A stretch of DNA of 64,000 bases from Marispirochaeta sp. Its GTDB lineage: Bacteria; Spirochaetota; Spirochaetia; JC444; Marispirochaetaceae. This document shows, piece after piece, positions 52,212-60,907 of the stretch (the first letter of the stretch is position 1; each line of letters starts with the position of its first letter). The position numbers and the translations under genes were made by a program. Location of the stretch: assembly GCF_963668165.1 (NCBI RefSeq), contig NZ_OY764209.1, positions 2,170,001-2,234,000 of the forward strand. Direction: 5' to 3'. The notes under the pieces were generated by a model that did no database searches, was not told where the DNA came from, and was given only the letters and a program-made list of their open reading frames with translations.

Positions 52212-52286
52212 TGGTTTGCCCTGGAAGGAATGGAGCGGGATGGGGTGTTCTTGTCCGGTGGAAAGTACACTAATCTGTACAAACCA
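52212..52286 (+). pseudogene. Fragment of a GNAT acetyltransferase
   Basis: The plus-strand frame reads FALEGMERDGVFLSGGKYTN, nearly the same as the C-terminal LLEGIERDGELLSGGEYTD of the acetyltransferase at 38577. The N-terminal part of the gene is missing and the frame continues into the reverse of the next gene. It is a relic beside the Wadjet operon. Confidence 0.6.
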
Positions 52287-52291
52287 TACCC

Positions 52292-53080
52292 CTATGTTGA
52301 AAGCGCGTTAAGTGTCATGAATAAAGCAGCAACAAAAGTTGTTATGGCAAAAATTAGTTTTAGATGCCTGGGATTTGTTTTTATTGCCAGTTTACCACCA
52401 AGAATTCCGGCTAATATTGCAGCGATCGCAAGCGGAATGGCATAGTGGGGTTCAAAATGTCCTTGTATAGTGTGTCCGGTAAATCCCATGATTGCGGTAG
52501 CTGCAATCATCGCTGATGATGTACCGACTGCTATACCCATGGGAACACCGCATAGCAGTACCATTAAAGGTATCTTGAATGAGCCGCAGGATATACCTAC
52601 TGCCCCAGCAACTAACCCGGATAATGCCGTAATGGGTATGGTGTACCACAGGTTTACAATATACTTCTCGCCGGCGAAATCTCTGTGCCAATAACCAAAG
52701 CGTTTCTGTGTTTGAATCGGCCGTTCCTTAACCTTTGTAAGCATGGAAAAGCCTGCTATAACCAGAAATATTGATAATACTATTTTCAGGCTTGTACCGC
52801 TTAAATAACTTGAAAAGTATCCTCCAACTAAAGCCATTATGTCAGTAGGAGGATCAATAACCAGTGCAAGCTTCCAATCAACCATTTTCTTCTTGTTAAA
52901 GACCAGCATTCCGGTTAATGCTGCAATCATAAGAATAAATTGCCCCATAGTTGCTGCTTGATGCATTCCCAAGCCGCTGAGGACAAGAAGCGGAACATAG
53001 AAATTCCCTCCGCCTCGTCCTGACATGGTCATTATGAGGCCAATGGCAAAAACTGAAATGCTAATAAGAATTATTCTCAT
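52292..53080 (-). CDS. TauE/SafE-family sulfite/anion exporter
   Basis: 262 residues with seven to eight hydrophobic segments. Two repeats of the TauE pattern are visible: SGRGGGNFYVPLLVLSGLGMHQAATMGQFI in the first half and GLVAGAVGISCGSFKIPLMVLLCGVPMGIAVGTSSAMIAATAIMGF in the second. The family exports sulfite, sulfoacetate or related organic anions. Substrate is unknown here. Confidence 0.88.
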   Translation of the reverse strand: MRIILISISVFAIGLIMTMSGRGGGNFYVPLLVLSGLGMHQAATMGQFILMIAALTGMLVFNKKKMVDWKLALVIDPPTDIMALVGGYFSSYLSGTSLKIVLSIFLVIAGFSMLTKVKERPIQTQKRFGYWHRDFAGEKYIVNLWYTIPITALSGLVAGAVGISCGSFKIPLMVLLCGVPMGIAVGTSSAMIAATAIMGFTGHTIQGHFEPHYAIPLAIAAILAGILGGKLAIKTNPRHLKLIFAITTFVAALFMTLNALST

Positions 53081-53146
53081 ATATTCTCAATTCCTTTTTA
53101 TAAAACAAAGTCCACATACGAGTGTGCAATAATTTATATTACAGCT

Positions 53147-53403
53147 GCTGCGGGTGGATGCTCAACAGCGAGGAGGCTCCTGGCATTTTAATGTTACCGT
53201 TCGTCACGGCAATGAAGGCTGGAACCATTACGCTGATCGCTGGGTCGTTGTTGATGCCTCAACCGGCAAGTAGTATGGAAGGTGAACACTGGCGCATTCG
53301 CATGTTTCGGAGCAGCAGTTTGCCAGGAGCTTGTCCGGAATACGGATTTCTAAAGGAGCTGAAGCATTACTCGTTAAAGCTGCCTGTAATTTTCATAATT
53401 TCC
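53147..53403 (+). pseudogene. Remnant of a small beta-rich protein gene
   Basis: One plus-strand frame encodes GSWHFNVTVRHGNEGWNHYA and DRWVVVDASTGK, then a stop. Another frame resumes with LAHSHVSEQQFARSLSGIRI and SKGAEALLVKAAC. Together they match the W-F-VTVRH--EGW-HYADRW ... H-HV-EQ-F-RSL-GV-IP pattern that I remember from small conserved hypothetical proteins. At least one stop and one frameshift break it. Confidence 0.5.
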
Positions 53404-53409
53404 AGTCAA

Positions 53410-53811
53410 TTATTCCTGAACTACTGCTATCACGTCTATTTCAACCAGCCAGTCTGGATTTCCCAAACCCGGTACAAACAGAACAGTTACTGCAGGCAAC
53501 CTCTCTTTATCACCCCATTGTTCCTGAAAAGCTTGAAAACCTGCCAGGGGATCCTGTCCCTGCAATATATGAATGGTAAAATTGATGACATTCTCAAGTT
53601 TTGCATCTGCAGCAGCTAAAACCTTACCAATGTTAATCAGGACTTGTTCTGTCTGCAGTTTCAGACTGTTTTTACCGACAAGAAGGCCTTTTTCATTAAT
53701 TGCATTCTGTCCGCCAATGTAAACTGTTCTATGATTTCCAGATACGGAGATGGCATGAGAATATCCTTTTGGTTCTGCCATGTTTCCAGGATTAATGTGT
53801 TGTATTTCCAT
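53410..53811 (-). CDS. RidA-family enamine/imine deaminase
   Basis: 133 residues. YjgF/YER057c/UK114 fold: GYSHAISVSGNHRTVYIGGQNAINEKG, NIGKVLAAADAKLENVINFTIHI and PAVTVLFVPGLGNPDWLVEIDVIAVV. The usual RidA arginine (R in P-ART-) is replaced by the PAVTVLFV form, so it belongs to a side branch that may not deaminate 2-aminoacrylate. Confidence 0.9.
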   Translation of the reverse strand: MEIQHINPGNMAEPKGYSHAISVSGNHRTVYIGGQNAINEKGLLVGKNSLKLQTEQVLINIGKVLAAADAKLENVINFTIHILQGQDPLAGFQAFQEQWGDKERLPAVTVLFVPGLGNPDWLVEIDVIAVVQE

Positions 53812-53873
53812 GGGTATACCTCACTTATTTTAACTCTCTGCTAAGTATCTTGCGGTATTAACATTTCGTACTG

Positions 53874-54121
53874 TCATTGACTGATTACTCGATGGCTGAT
53901 AATTTTGGTCAGACGACTTTTGTTGATGTTTTCCCTTATAACATTCCATATAATGGCTCCTTCAATATACGTGATATTAATAAATTCCTTCTTAACCGGC
54001 AGGATGTCGGCTGTTTCTTCAGAATCTATCTCCTGGAACAGATATGCGGCATCGGTTTCTTGCTCAGATTTATTCTGCCAGGATTCGGGAATTGCTGCTG
54101 CTATCCTGGTAATTTCCTGAA
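53874..54121 (-). pseudogene. Possible remnant reading frame without start
   Basis: A minus-strand frame closed by TGA 53876-53874 reads IQEITRIAAAIPESWQNKSE and, further on, INITYIEGAIIWNVIRENIN, which looks like protein sequence. No start codon precedes it, and it begins where the truncated SDR ends. I do not recognise the family. It may be a relic of a separate gene fused to the SDR remnant. Confidence 0.35.
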
Positions 54122-54451
54122 TTAATGTATGTTGATTATCTTACCGTAGCCTCGAGTTCTCATGCCCGGAAGTACAAGCTGGGTAATCCTGGCAAGGCCG
54201 AAAAGGTTAATCTCAAACTGACGGCGGGCTTCCTCCATGGGTACATCTTCCACAGCCCCATAGCTGCCGTAACCGGCATTATTAATGAGGATGTCCACCC
54301 CTCCTCCGGCTTCCGTAATGCGTTTCATCTGTTCTGTCCGCCGTGCAGCTCCGTATACGGTATTTCCGTTTTCAAGTAACGCCAGGGCGATTTGTTTACC
54401 CATTCCGGAGGATGCTCCGGTTACAAGGGCAGCCGGCATTTTCCTATTCAT
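54122..54451 (-). pseudogene. Truncated short-chain dehydrogenase
   Basis: 109 residues beginning normally with PAALVTGASSGMGKQIALALLENGNTVYGAARRTEQM and including ILINNAGYGSYGAVEDVP. About 30 residues are missing between the second strand and GGGVDILINN. The frame ends right after GYGKIINI, before the catalytic S-Y-K motif. It therefore cannot be an active SDR: an internal deletion plus loss of the C-terminal half. Confidence 0.75.
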
Positions 54452-54606
54452 GTTAATCTCCTGCGCTAAATACTACAAAAATAGTCATAAATAGATGGTT
54501 TTGACAAGAGTATTGACAGCTGCTTGAAGAAAATGAATATATGTGAATATCATGAATCAATATATTCCTTGCTTTGTTTAAAAGATCATGTTACGGAAAG
54601 GTAATT

Positions 54607-55569
54607 ATGAAAGCAGCAGCATATAAAAAATATGGTCCCCCTGAGGTTATCCAGATACTCGATATCCCAAAACCCATGCCTCAAGATGATGAGGTGCTGG
54701 TCAGGATTTTCGCGTCCACAATGAACAGAACGGATTGCGGTTTTCGAAAACCCGAATATCCAGTGATAATCAGAGCAATAAACGGACTGCTCAAGCCAAG
54801 GATTACAGTTCTGGGAAGTGAATTCTCCGGTGTAATAGAGGAAGTTGGGAAGAAGGTCACAACATTTAAGGCGGGAGACAAAGTGTTTGGCATGAGCACA
54901 AAAAGGTTCGGAACCCATGCAGAATATATTTGTCTTCCCGAGAAATCTGCAATAGCGCCCAAACCAGGGAACATGTCCCATGAAGAAGCAGCTGCCGTTT
55001 GCGACGGTTTGATGCTTGCCTCAGCCTATATAAATGAGATTGACTTCTCCCGTCCAGTCAAAATATTGATTAACGGTGCCTCCGGATCGATTGGATCAGC
55101 CGCAGTCCAGCTTGCAAGGTACTATGGGGCAAGTATAACTGCAGTCTGCAATACCGACAGCATGGAGCTGATCAAGAATCTTGGCGCAGAAAAGGTTCTG
55201 GATTATACTAAAGAGGATTTTACCCGAATCAGCGAAACCTACGACATTGTATTTGATGCGGTTGGAAAGAGCTCGTTTTTCAAATGCAGGCGACTGCTGA
55301 ATAATCACGGCATTTATTTTTCGACAGAATTGGGCTTTCTTGGGCAGAATATTGTATTGCCGATTATTACCAAGCTGTTTCATGGAAAAAGAGCAGGATT
55401 TCCTTTACCGCAGGCCGCAAAGAAGGATATCGAATTCTACAAGCTCTTAATAGAGAATGGGGAATACCGTGCAGTTATCGACAGGGTCTTTTCTCTGGAA
55501 CAAGCAGCTGAGGCTGCCCGCTATGTAGAAACCGGTACAAAAACAGGCAATGTGGTTTTAAAGATTTAA
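54607..55569 (+). CDS. Zinc-free alcohol dehydrogenase / quinone oxidoreductase family protein
   Basis: 320 residues from ATG 54607 (GGAAAGG upstream). MDR superfamily: MKAAAYKKYGPPEVIQILDIPKP start, GSEFSGVIEEVG, GASGSIGSAAVQLARYYGA as the NADPH-binding strand. Catalytic-zinc ligands are absent. The family reduces quinones or enones with NADPH. An AT-rich inverted repeat (GAATATAT at 54535-54542, ATATATTC at 54560-54567) lies in its upstream region and could be an operator. Confidence 0.88.
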   Translation: MKAAAYKKYGPPEVIQILDIPKPMPQDDEVLVRIFASTMNRTDCGFRKPEYPVIIRAINGLLKPRITVLGSEFSGVIEEVGKKVTTFKAGDKVFGMSTKRFGTHAEYICLPEKSAIAPKPGNMSHEEAAAVCDGLMLASAYINEIDFSRPVKILINGASGSIGSAAVQLARYYGASITAVCNTDSMELIKNLGAEKVLDYTKEDFTRISETYDIVFDAVGKSSFFKCRRLLNNHGIYFSTELGFLGQNIVLPIITKLFHGKRAGFPLPQAAKKDIEFYKLLIENGEYRAVIDRVFSLEQAAEAARYVETGTKTGNVVLKI

Positions 55570-55638
55570 TTCTCCATAGTTTATTCGAATATGAAAAACC
55601 AAAGCACAGGGTATAATTAAACCCAAAGGACGAGAATC

Positions 55639-56259
55639 ATGGCTAACGAAGCATCAGCTGTTTTTGATTTTGCGGGTAACAGGCGATTTGAAAAACAGCT
55701 GGATTTTATTGTTGAAATAGACAAGATAAAGAACATTATACGAAAGTCACAGCTTTTCGACGGGGGACGTTTTGAAAACGACGCCGAACACTCCTGGACA
55801 ATCAGTATAATGGCGGTTCTTTTGAAGGAGTACGCGAATTTCCAGATCAATATAGAAAAGGTTCTGATCATGGTCCTGATTCATGACATTGTCGAAGTCG
55901 ACGCGGGGGATACCTTTTTATACGCAGAGGACCGGGAAATCGCGCATATCGAAGAAAAAAAGGCTGCGCAGCGGATCTTCGGTATGCTGGATGCTGATCA
56001 GCGGGATTTCTTCCTTGAAACCTGGCGGGAGTTCGAAGAGGGCCGGACCAACGAAGCCCGGTTTGCTTTTGTTTTTGACCGGCTTGAACCGCTGCTCCAG
56101 AATTTCCTGAACAAGGGATACACCTGGAGGAAGAATAATATCACCAGGAGCATGGTACTGGAAAAAAACAGCAAGATCAGGGAGGGCTCACAGGAAATAT
56201 GGAGCTTTGTGGAGATAATGCTGGATCTTGCTGTCCAACGGGGATACTTGCCGGAATGA
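55639..56259 (+). CDS. HD-domain hydrolase (YfbR/HDDC2-like)
   Basis: 206 residues. The HD motifs are complete: H in DAEHSWTISIMA, the pair in LIHDIVEVDAGDTF, and the later D in FVFDRLEPLL. Members of this branch are 5'-deoxynucleotidases or related metal-dependent phosphohydrolases. An AAAGGACGAG sequence precedes ATG 55639 and a TATAAT box lies ~25 bp further up. It appears to be a single gene. Confidence 0.9.
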   Translation: MANEASAVFDFAGNRRFEKQLDFIVEIDKIKNIIRKSQLFDGGRFENDAEHSWTISIMAVLLKEYANFQINIEKVLIMVLIHDIVEVDAGDTFLYAEDREIAHIEEKKAAQRIFGMLDADQRDFFLETWREFEEGRTNEARFAFVFDRLEPLLQNFLNKGYTWRKNNITRSMVLEKNSKIREGSQEIWSFVEIMLDLAVQRGYLPE

Positions 56260-56282
56260 ACGAATTACTGTACGGTCCCGGT

Positions 56283-56816
56283 TTATCGATTCTGCATAAG
56301 ATCCCGGTTCATTCCCAGAAAGGATTCAGCGATGACTGAGGAAGTCGAGCTCAGAAGTTCACTCTGTTCAACCGCGGAGAGACTTTCCGGACAGACTGCG
56401 ATTCTGAAAATCCGGGATGTCTGTTTGATTGGTCCTTTCTGAAAGCTCAGACATGTATCCACTTTCCCATCCGAGGAAAGCATACAGCCTTCCCGGTGCA
56501 AGCTTGGAGGAACATCGGTACGAAACCCGATGCTTGTATAGGTAATTTTCCGGTCATCTCCATCCAGCGGGCCGACAGAAACAAGAGACCCGGAATAGGT
56601 CAGTATAAGGGCTCCCCGTTCGTCATTCCTGCTGAAGAACCCGATATCGTCCATTCCCTTTTCTATTATCATGTTGTCAAAGGCATCTCTTTTTTCGAGC
56701 CAGCCGGCGCCCAGTCTGGCGATGGTGTCCTCGTCTGCCTCGAGTCCGAAAGCCTCTGCTGCATTATGCAGATGCCGGATAATACTTCCGGGTAAACTGT
56801 CGCGCGATGGATACAT
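56283..56816 (-). CDS. Conserved-looking hypothetical protein, 177 aa
   Basis: I do not recognise a family. The protein is soluble, with an N-terminal helical part (AAEAFGLEADEDTIARLGAGWLEKRDAFDNMI) and a beta-rich middle (GALILTYSGSLVSVGPLDGDDRKITYTSIGFRTDVP). AGGAG precedes the ATG. It is convergent with the HD hydrolase, and codon use looks like that of its neighbours, so it is probably a real gene. Confidence 0.7.
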   Translation of the reverse strand: MYPSRDSLPGSIIRHLHNAAEAFGLEADEDTIARLGAGWLEKRDAFDNMIIEKGMDDIGFFSRNDERGALILTYSGSLVSVGPLDGDDRKITYTSIGFRTDVPPSLHREGCMLSSDGKVDTCLSFQKGPIKQTSRIFRIAVCPESLSAVEQSELLSSTSSVIAESFLGMNRDLMQNR

Positions 56817-56905
56817 GGTTTACTCCTGCCCATAATTTTCTTCTTGACGCTGCTGATATATATAGCCCAGAATACCGGCATTAACAAATAACAAGGACAA
56901 ACATT

Positions 56906-57376
56906 ATGTCAATTGAATCTGTCAGGGAATATTTCCGTACCTGGAATATGGATGAAAAGATCCTCGAATTCGATGTCTCGAGTGCTACTGTAGAGCTTGC
57001 CGCCCGGGCTTTAAACTGTGAACCGCAGCGGATAGCCAAGACCATGTCATTCATGCTGGGAGAAAAATGCGTATTGGTAGTCACTGCCGGAGATGCAAAG
57101 ATCGATAACGCAAAATACAAAAAGCTTTTTGGAAAAAAAGCGAAAATGATTCGTCCGGAAAATGTAAACGAGCTGACCGGGCATGAGGTCGGCGGGGTAT
57201 GTCCCTTTGCCATTCCTCAGGGGACGTTGGTTTATCTTGATACATCCCTGAAAAGGTTTACGACGGTTTTTCCTGCCTGCGGAAGCAGCAACAGCGCTAT
57301 TGAGTTGAGCCCCGGAGAGCTGGAACAATACTCCCATGCCGAATCCTGGATTGATGTCTGCAAGGACTGGTCATAA
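56906..57376 (+). CDS. YbaK/EbsC-family aminoacyl-tRNA deacylase
   Basis: 156 residues. YbaK/ProX fold: AARALNCEPQRIAKTMSFML near the N-terminus, the KIDNAKYKKLFGKKAKM lysine helix, the GHEVGGVCPF glycine loop and a late ACGSSNSAIELSPGEL strand. The family removes mischarged amino acids from tRNA, or binds them. Confidence 0.92.
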   Translation: MSIESVREYFRTWNMDEKILEFDVSSATVELAARALNCEPQRIAKTMSFMLGEKCVLVVTAGDAKIDNAKYKKLFGKKAKMIRPENVNELTGHEVGGVCPFAIPQGTLVYLDTSLKRFTTVFPACGSSNSAIELSPGELEQYSHAESWIDVCKDWS

Positions 57377-57410
57377 TTACAGTACGTAGTTGAAGAATCT
57401 TAATGGAGGA

Positions 57411-58622
57411 TTATAGCTGCTTCAGCAGTTCCTGTGCTTTTGTGTTTTCCGGATTTATGTCCATAATGCGGAGGCAGTCCGCCTGGCAGTTTATCCGGTC
57501 ACCGATTTTATAGTAAAGCTTTGCCCGTTCGAGAAGGGTGTCCTGTGAATAGGGATCAAGAGTAAGGGCATGGGCAAAGTTTTCGAAGGCGCCAGTAATA
57601 TCTTCCGTGACTGCTCTTATCAGTCCCCGGTACAAATAGCCTTTGCTGTTGTGCGGGTCTTCTTCAATTGCACTGGAAAAATCAATGTCCGCGGCTGCAA
57701 GGTTATCTTTGGAAAAATAGGCCATCCCCCGGTGAATATGGACAATGGACCTGAGGTCATGGCGGACTTCGTTGTTCAGAATTATAGTGTAAATTTCTAC
57801 CGCCCTTTCCAGGTCTCCCTCGTTATGGGCCAGAAGGGCTTCGAGGAGCCGCTGATCGTTGCTGCGCGGGATGCTTATCTCCGCGACGCCGATCTTTTTC
57901 TCTTCTGACGGTACAAGGGGTGAGGCTTCCAGGCTGTTGAGCTTGTTCCAGAACGCGTGTCTGCGTTGGCGCAGCTGGTCATGCAGGTTTTTCTGGTAGT
58001 CCCTGATCTCCTGAAACATGATGTCAGAGAGAGTAAGATTGGCGTTCAAAGCCGCGAGTCTTCTTTTCAGGGGTTCGTCCAGGGGCGAAAACTCTGATTT
58101 GTAGATAAGCTGATGTTCCACCTCGGCCCAGGCGTCCTGCAGCAACGTGCGGACTTGAATCTCGATAACCGTGTCCGCGCTGAGTCCCTGTTCCTCTCTG
58201 ACTCTATCCGGGCAGCATACCAGAAAATGGAGGGATTCATATCCGAACTCCTTGAAACCTAAATCGGCCCCTTTCTGCTCCTTTTCTGTTACCTCAAAAT
58301 GTGCTTCGATCAGTGTTGCAGCTCTATCGACGTCCGATAGAAAAGGGCAGATTATCCGGATGCCCATAAGATCCGTGGGGATTATCTGCCTGGTGCCTTT
58401 CGGCAGCCCTGTCAGTCTGCGGCAGAGTTTCTCGTAGAGGTTCGTCAGAGATTTGACCCTGTGCTTTAACGTTACCTTAAGGTTCTCACCGGCAAAGATA
58501 ACTTCAAGTTCTTTATGAACCTGCACCAGGGCCCCTTCGTAGCGTTCAATCCTCGGCCCGTACTGTTTTTCTATATGAGAAAACGGCGGCAGGGGAACCG
58601 GAACGATAAACATGGGGCCCAT
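57411..58622 (-). CDS. RelA/SpoT-domain nucleotide synthetase with C-terminal TPR repeats
   Basis: 403 residues. Residues ~15-205 form a RelA/SpoT synthetase domain: HRVKSLTNLYEKL (ATP/GTP site start), DLMGIRIICPFLSDVD, GYESLHFLV and EIQVRTLLQDAWAEVEHQL, all well conserved, so activity is likely. No HD hydrolase domain precedes it. Residues ~260-400 are tetratricopeptide repeats. It is thus a small alarmone-synthetase-type protein with a protein-binding tail. Product (ppGpp, pppGpp or another pyrophosphorylated nucleotide) is unknown, and no antitoxin gene is adjacent. Confidence 0.9.
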   Translation of the reverse strand: MGPMFIVPVPLPPFSHIEKQYGPRIERYEGALVQVHKELEVIFAGENLKVTLKHRVKSLTNLYEKLCRRLTGLPKGTRQIIPTDLMGIRIICPFLSDVDRAATLIEAHFEVTEKEQKGADLGFKEFGYESLHFLVCCPDRVREEQGLSADTVIEIQVRTLLQDAWAEVEHQLIYKSEFSPLDEPLKRRLAALNANLTLSDIMFQEIRDYQKNLHDQLRQRRHAFWNKLNSLEASPLVPSEEKKIGVAEISIPRSNDQRLLEALLAHNEGDLERAVEIYTIILNNEVRHDLRSIVHIHRGMAYFSKDNLAAADIDFSSAIEEDPHNSKGYLYRGLIRAVTEDITGAFENFAHALTLDPYSQDTLLERAKLYYKIGDRINCQADCLRIMDINPENTKAQELLKQL

Positions 58623-58669
58623 TCTACAGTGAGCAGCAAGAACGGTGCAAGAGATCAGAACAGGTGGGA

Positions 58670-59119
58670 CTATTCCTTCAGGGGAAAGTATATTTCGGTC
58701 TGGAGTTCGTCTTCCGGTGTTATTGCCGGATCGTTCAGGTAATACTCATAACTGAAGGAGGCGGTTTTCAGTTTATGCTGCTGGATATAGTCCATCAGCT
58801 CCCCATAGGGTTTCTCCATTCCGGAATACGGTCCGGTATAAAGGGTACACAGAACTTTTCCTCCCGGCAGAGTCCCCGCTTGTATTCTGCCCTTGCCTCT
58901 GGCGGGACTCGAAACAGGAAACCCAATCTCAACATCCAGGGCCTCCATGTCCATGTTGTGGTAGAGTGCAAAGGGCGCTCCGGCAAAGGGAATTTCCTCC
59001 TGCTGCATATAGGCGGCGATCTCATTGTAGAGTTTTCCCATTGTTTCGGACAGTTTGGATACCGGGGTGGTATAGCGCAAAGCCAGGGTGTGCTGTTCGT
59101 CGACTTCTTTGATTTCCAT
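58670..59119 (-). CDS. GyrI-like / effector-binding domain protein
   Basis: 149 residues. The AraC effector-binding (GyrI/SOUL-like) fold: MEIKEVDEQHTLALRYTTPVSKLSETMGKLYNEI, FALYHNMDMEALDVEIGFPV, the LPGGKVLCTLYTGPYSGM strand-loop and a final TEIYFPL. Stand-alone versions bind small molecules or inhibit gyrase. It lies 77 bp downstream of the WYL regulator on the same strand, so they may be transcribed together. Confidence 0.9.
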   Translation of the reverse strand: MEIKEVDEQHTLALRYTTPVSKLSETMGKLYNEIAAYMQQEEIPFAGAPFALYHNMDMEALDVEIGFPVSSPARGKGRIQAGTLPGGKVLCTLYTGPYSGMEKPYGELMDYIQQHKLKTASFSYEYYLNDPAITPEDELQTEIYFPLKE

Positions 59120-59196
59120 GATCTTCTCCTGTTATTGTGTGATAAGTGAATCATGGCACGGGGTATACGACAGCTGTCTGTCATAATTAAAAATAA

Positions 59197-60129
59197 TCAG
59201 TAGATTTTTTCTATTTTTTTGGCAGTTTCCGCGATTATCCGCCGTAGCCGGTCAGGACGCATAACTTCGACATATTCACCAAAAGAGAGAATGTACCCGT
59301 AGAGCCAGCCGTCCTCAGGCATCCTGAGCTTCACCACCAGGCTGCCGTCCTCGAGAATGCAGCACTCCTTCGGGTCATAGTATTCCTCTACCATGGTCCG
59401 CATGACGGGTGAAAACTTCAGCTCCATTTCCAGAGATTCCGTGCTGACTTTCCGGTAATTTTCTTCCAGGAACCGTTCAAAGGACAGGTCTCTGCGGTGT
59501 ATGGCTGACGCCAGTATTTCCGGCTCTTTTATTCGTGAGATACGAAACAGGCGGTAGTCCTCTTTACTTCTGCAGTAGGCATAGAGGTACCAGGACCTCC
59601 AGCGGAAGGCGATGGTAAGGGGTTCGACAATCCGGGTAACACATTCCAGTTTATTATTGGTGTATCGGAAGCGCAGAAGCCGTTCATTCTCCACTGCTTC
59701 CCGAACAGTCTTGAAGGCCTCCCTGTGTCTCTGGTCCCCTCCCAGCATGCTGAAGTCTATGGAGAGCTTTTCGTTTCTGTCGGAGAAAATATCCTGTGAT
59801 TTACAGGGCAACAGGGTCTGCACCTTCTGCAGAGTATTATCCAGATGTTCGTCTGCAAGTGAACCGGCAACCCCTTTCAGGGCTGTGACAATGTAGTAGA
59901 AATCGTCGACGCTCATAAGCTGGCGTTCCATCTTGTAGGATTCCAGTATCCCGTATCCTCCCCTGGGGCCTTGTTCCGCGAAGACCGGAATACCTGCCAG
60001 TTCAATAGCCTCCATATCCCGTTGTATGGTCCGCAGGGAAACGCCAAAACGCCGTGCCAGTGCGGAGGCGCTTACCAGCTGATGATTGAGGAGAAAAATA
60101 ATTTCAGATAGAAGCCGGTCTATCTTCAT
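59197..60129 (-). CDS. YafY-type HTH / WYL-domain transcriptional regulator
   Basis: 310 residues. The N-terminal DeoR-like HTH is SASALARRFGVSLRTIQRDMEAIELAGIPVF. The WYL core is present in TIAFRWRSWYLYAYCRSKEDYRLFRISRI (~190-218), and the WCX extension ends the protein. Family members sense nucleotides or single-stranded DNA and often regulate stress or phage defence. The probable target is itself and the GyrI-like gene. Confidence 0.92.
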   Translation of the reverse strand: MKIDRLLSEIIFLLNHQLVSASALARRFGVSLRTIQRDMEAIELAGIPVFAEQGPRGGYGILESYKMERQLMSVDDFYYIVTALKGVAGSLADEHLDNTLQKVQTLLPCKSQDIFSDRNEKLSIDFSMLGGDQRHREAFKTVREAVENERLLRFRYTNNKLECVTRIVEPLTIAFRWRSWYLYAYCRSKEDYRLFRISRIKEPEILASAIHRRDLSFERFLEENYRKVSTESLEMELKFSPVMRTMVEEYYDPKECCILEDGSLVVKLRMPEDGWLYGYILSFGEYVEVMRPDRLRRIIAETAKKIEKIY

Positions 60130-60188
60130 GTACCGATAGTAGCACCCTTCGCTGGCTGGGTAAACTCCCGGAAATCAGGAAGATGTAC

Positions 60189-60902
60189 CTACAGCGGCCA
60201 GACCAGAAGAATCATTGGGACGGAAATCAGGACGATTATAAGGCTCAAGGGAATTCCCATTTTCAGGTAATCGATGAACTTGTATCCCCCGGGGCCCATA
60301 ACTATGGTGTTTGACTGATGACCTATGGGTGTTAGAAAAGCGCAGGAGGTACCTACTGCTATGGCCATCAGAAAGGGATCGGCGGAGACACTCAGCCCCG
60401 CGGCTTCGGTTCGAAATGTGCCGATTATTATGTTCGGCGGCGTCCCTGTCATGGTCATCATTCCCCCCAGCAGTGAACCGAAAGACAGGGGCATGAGGAT
60501 TGCCGACGGTGATTGTCCGTTTTTTCTGGACAGGTTGATGGCAACCGGCATCAGGATAACCAGAGCACCGACATTGTTCATAAAGGCCGAAGCAATACTC
60601 ACCAGAAGCAAAAGAGAAAAGGCCTGGAAGCCGGGGTTCTTGCCGATCTTGACCATGCCATGGCCTATTACATCTACCAGTCCGGAGTTCTGCAGCCCCT
60701 TTCCGACCATTAGAACAGCGGCAACTGCTATGACGGCAGGATGGTAAAAGCCTCCTGTGCCGGCACTGCCCTGCCTATTGTCAGCGCCAGAAGGGAAATC
60801 AGGGCCACGATGTCATGGCGGATTCTTCCCCACATAAAGAGGAGTAGGGCAATCCCCAGGACCAGAAAGAGACAAATGTCTGCTGCATATACTGCTCCCA
60901 TT
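60189..60902 (-). pseudogene. Decayed SLC13-family anion transporter
   Basis: The N-terminal piece (MGAVYAADICLFLVLGIALL ... RAVPAQEAF) starts at ATG 60902. After EAF the frame is lost, and a second frame continues with YHPAVIAVAAVLMVGKGLQN through NNVGALVILMPVAINLS and GTPPNIIIGTF to LTPIGHQSNTIVMGPGGYKF. The break sits in a GGCTTTT sequence, as expected from slippage or deletion between short repeats. The ~250 central residues, including the TrkA-C domains normal for this branch, are also missing. Confidence 0.75.
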
Positions 60903-60907
60903 GGTAC

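Noticed and set aside
53877-54125. Plus-strand 82-codon frame
   Set aside because: The opposite strand reads more like protein, and this frame has no ribosome-binding site and runs antisense to the relic.
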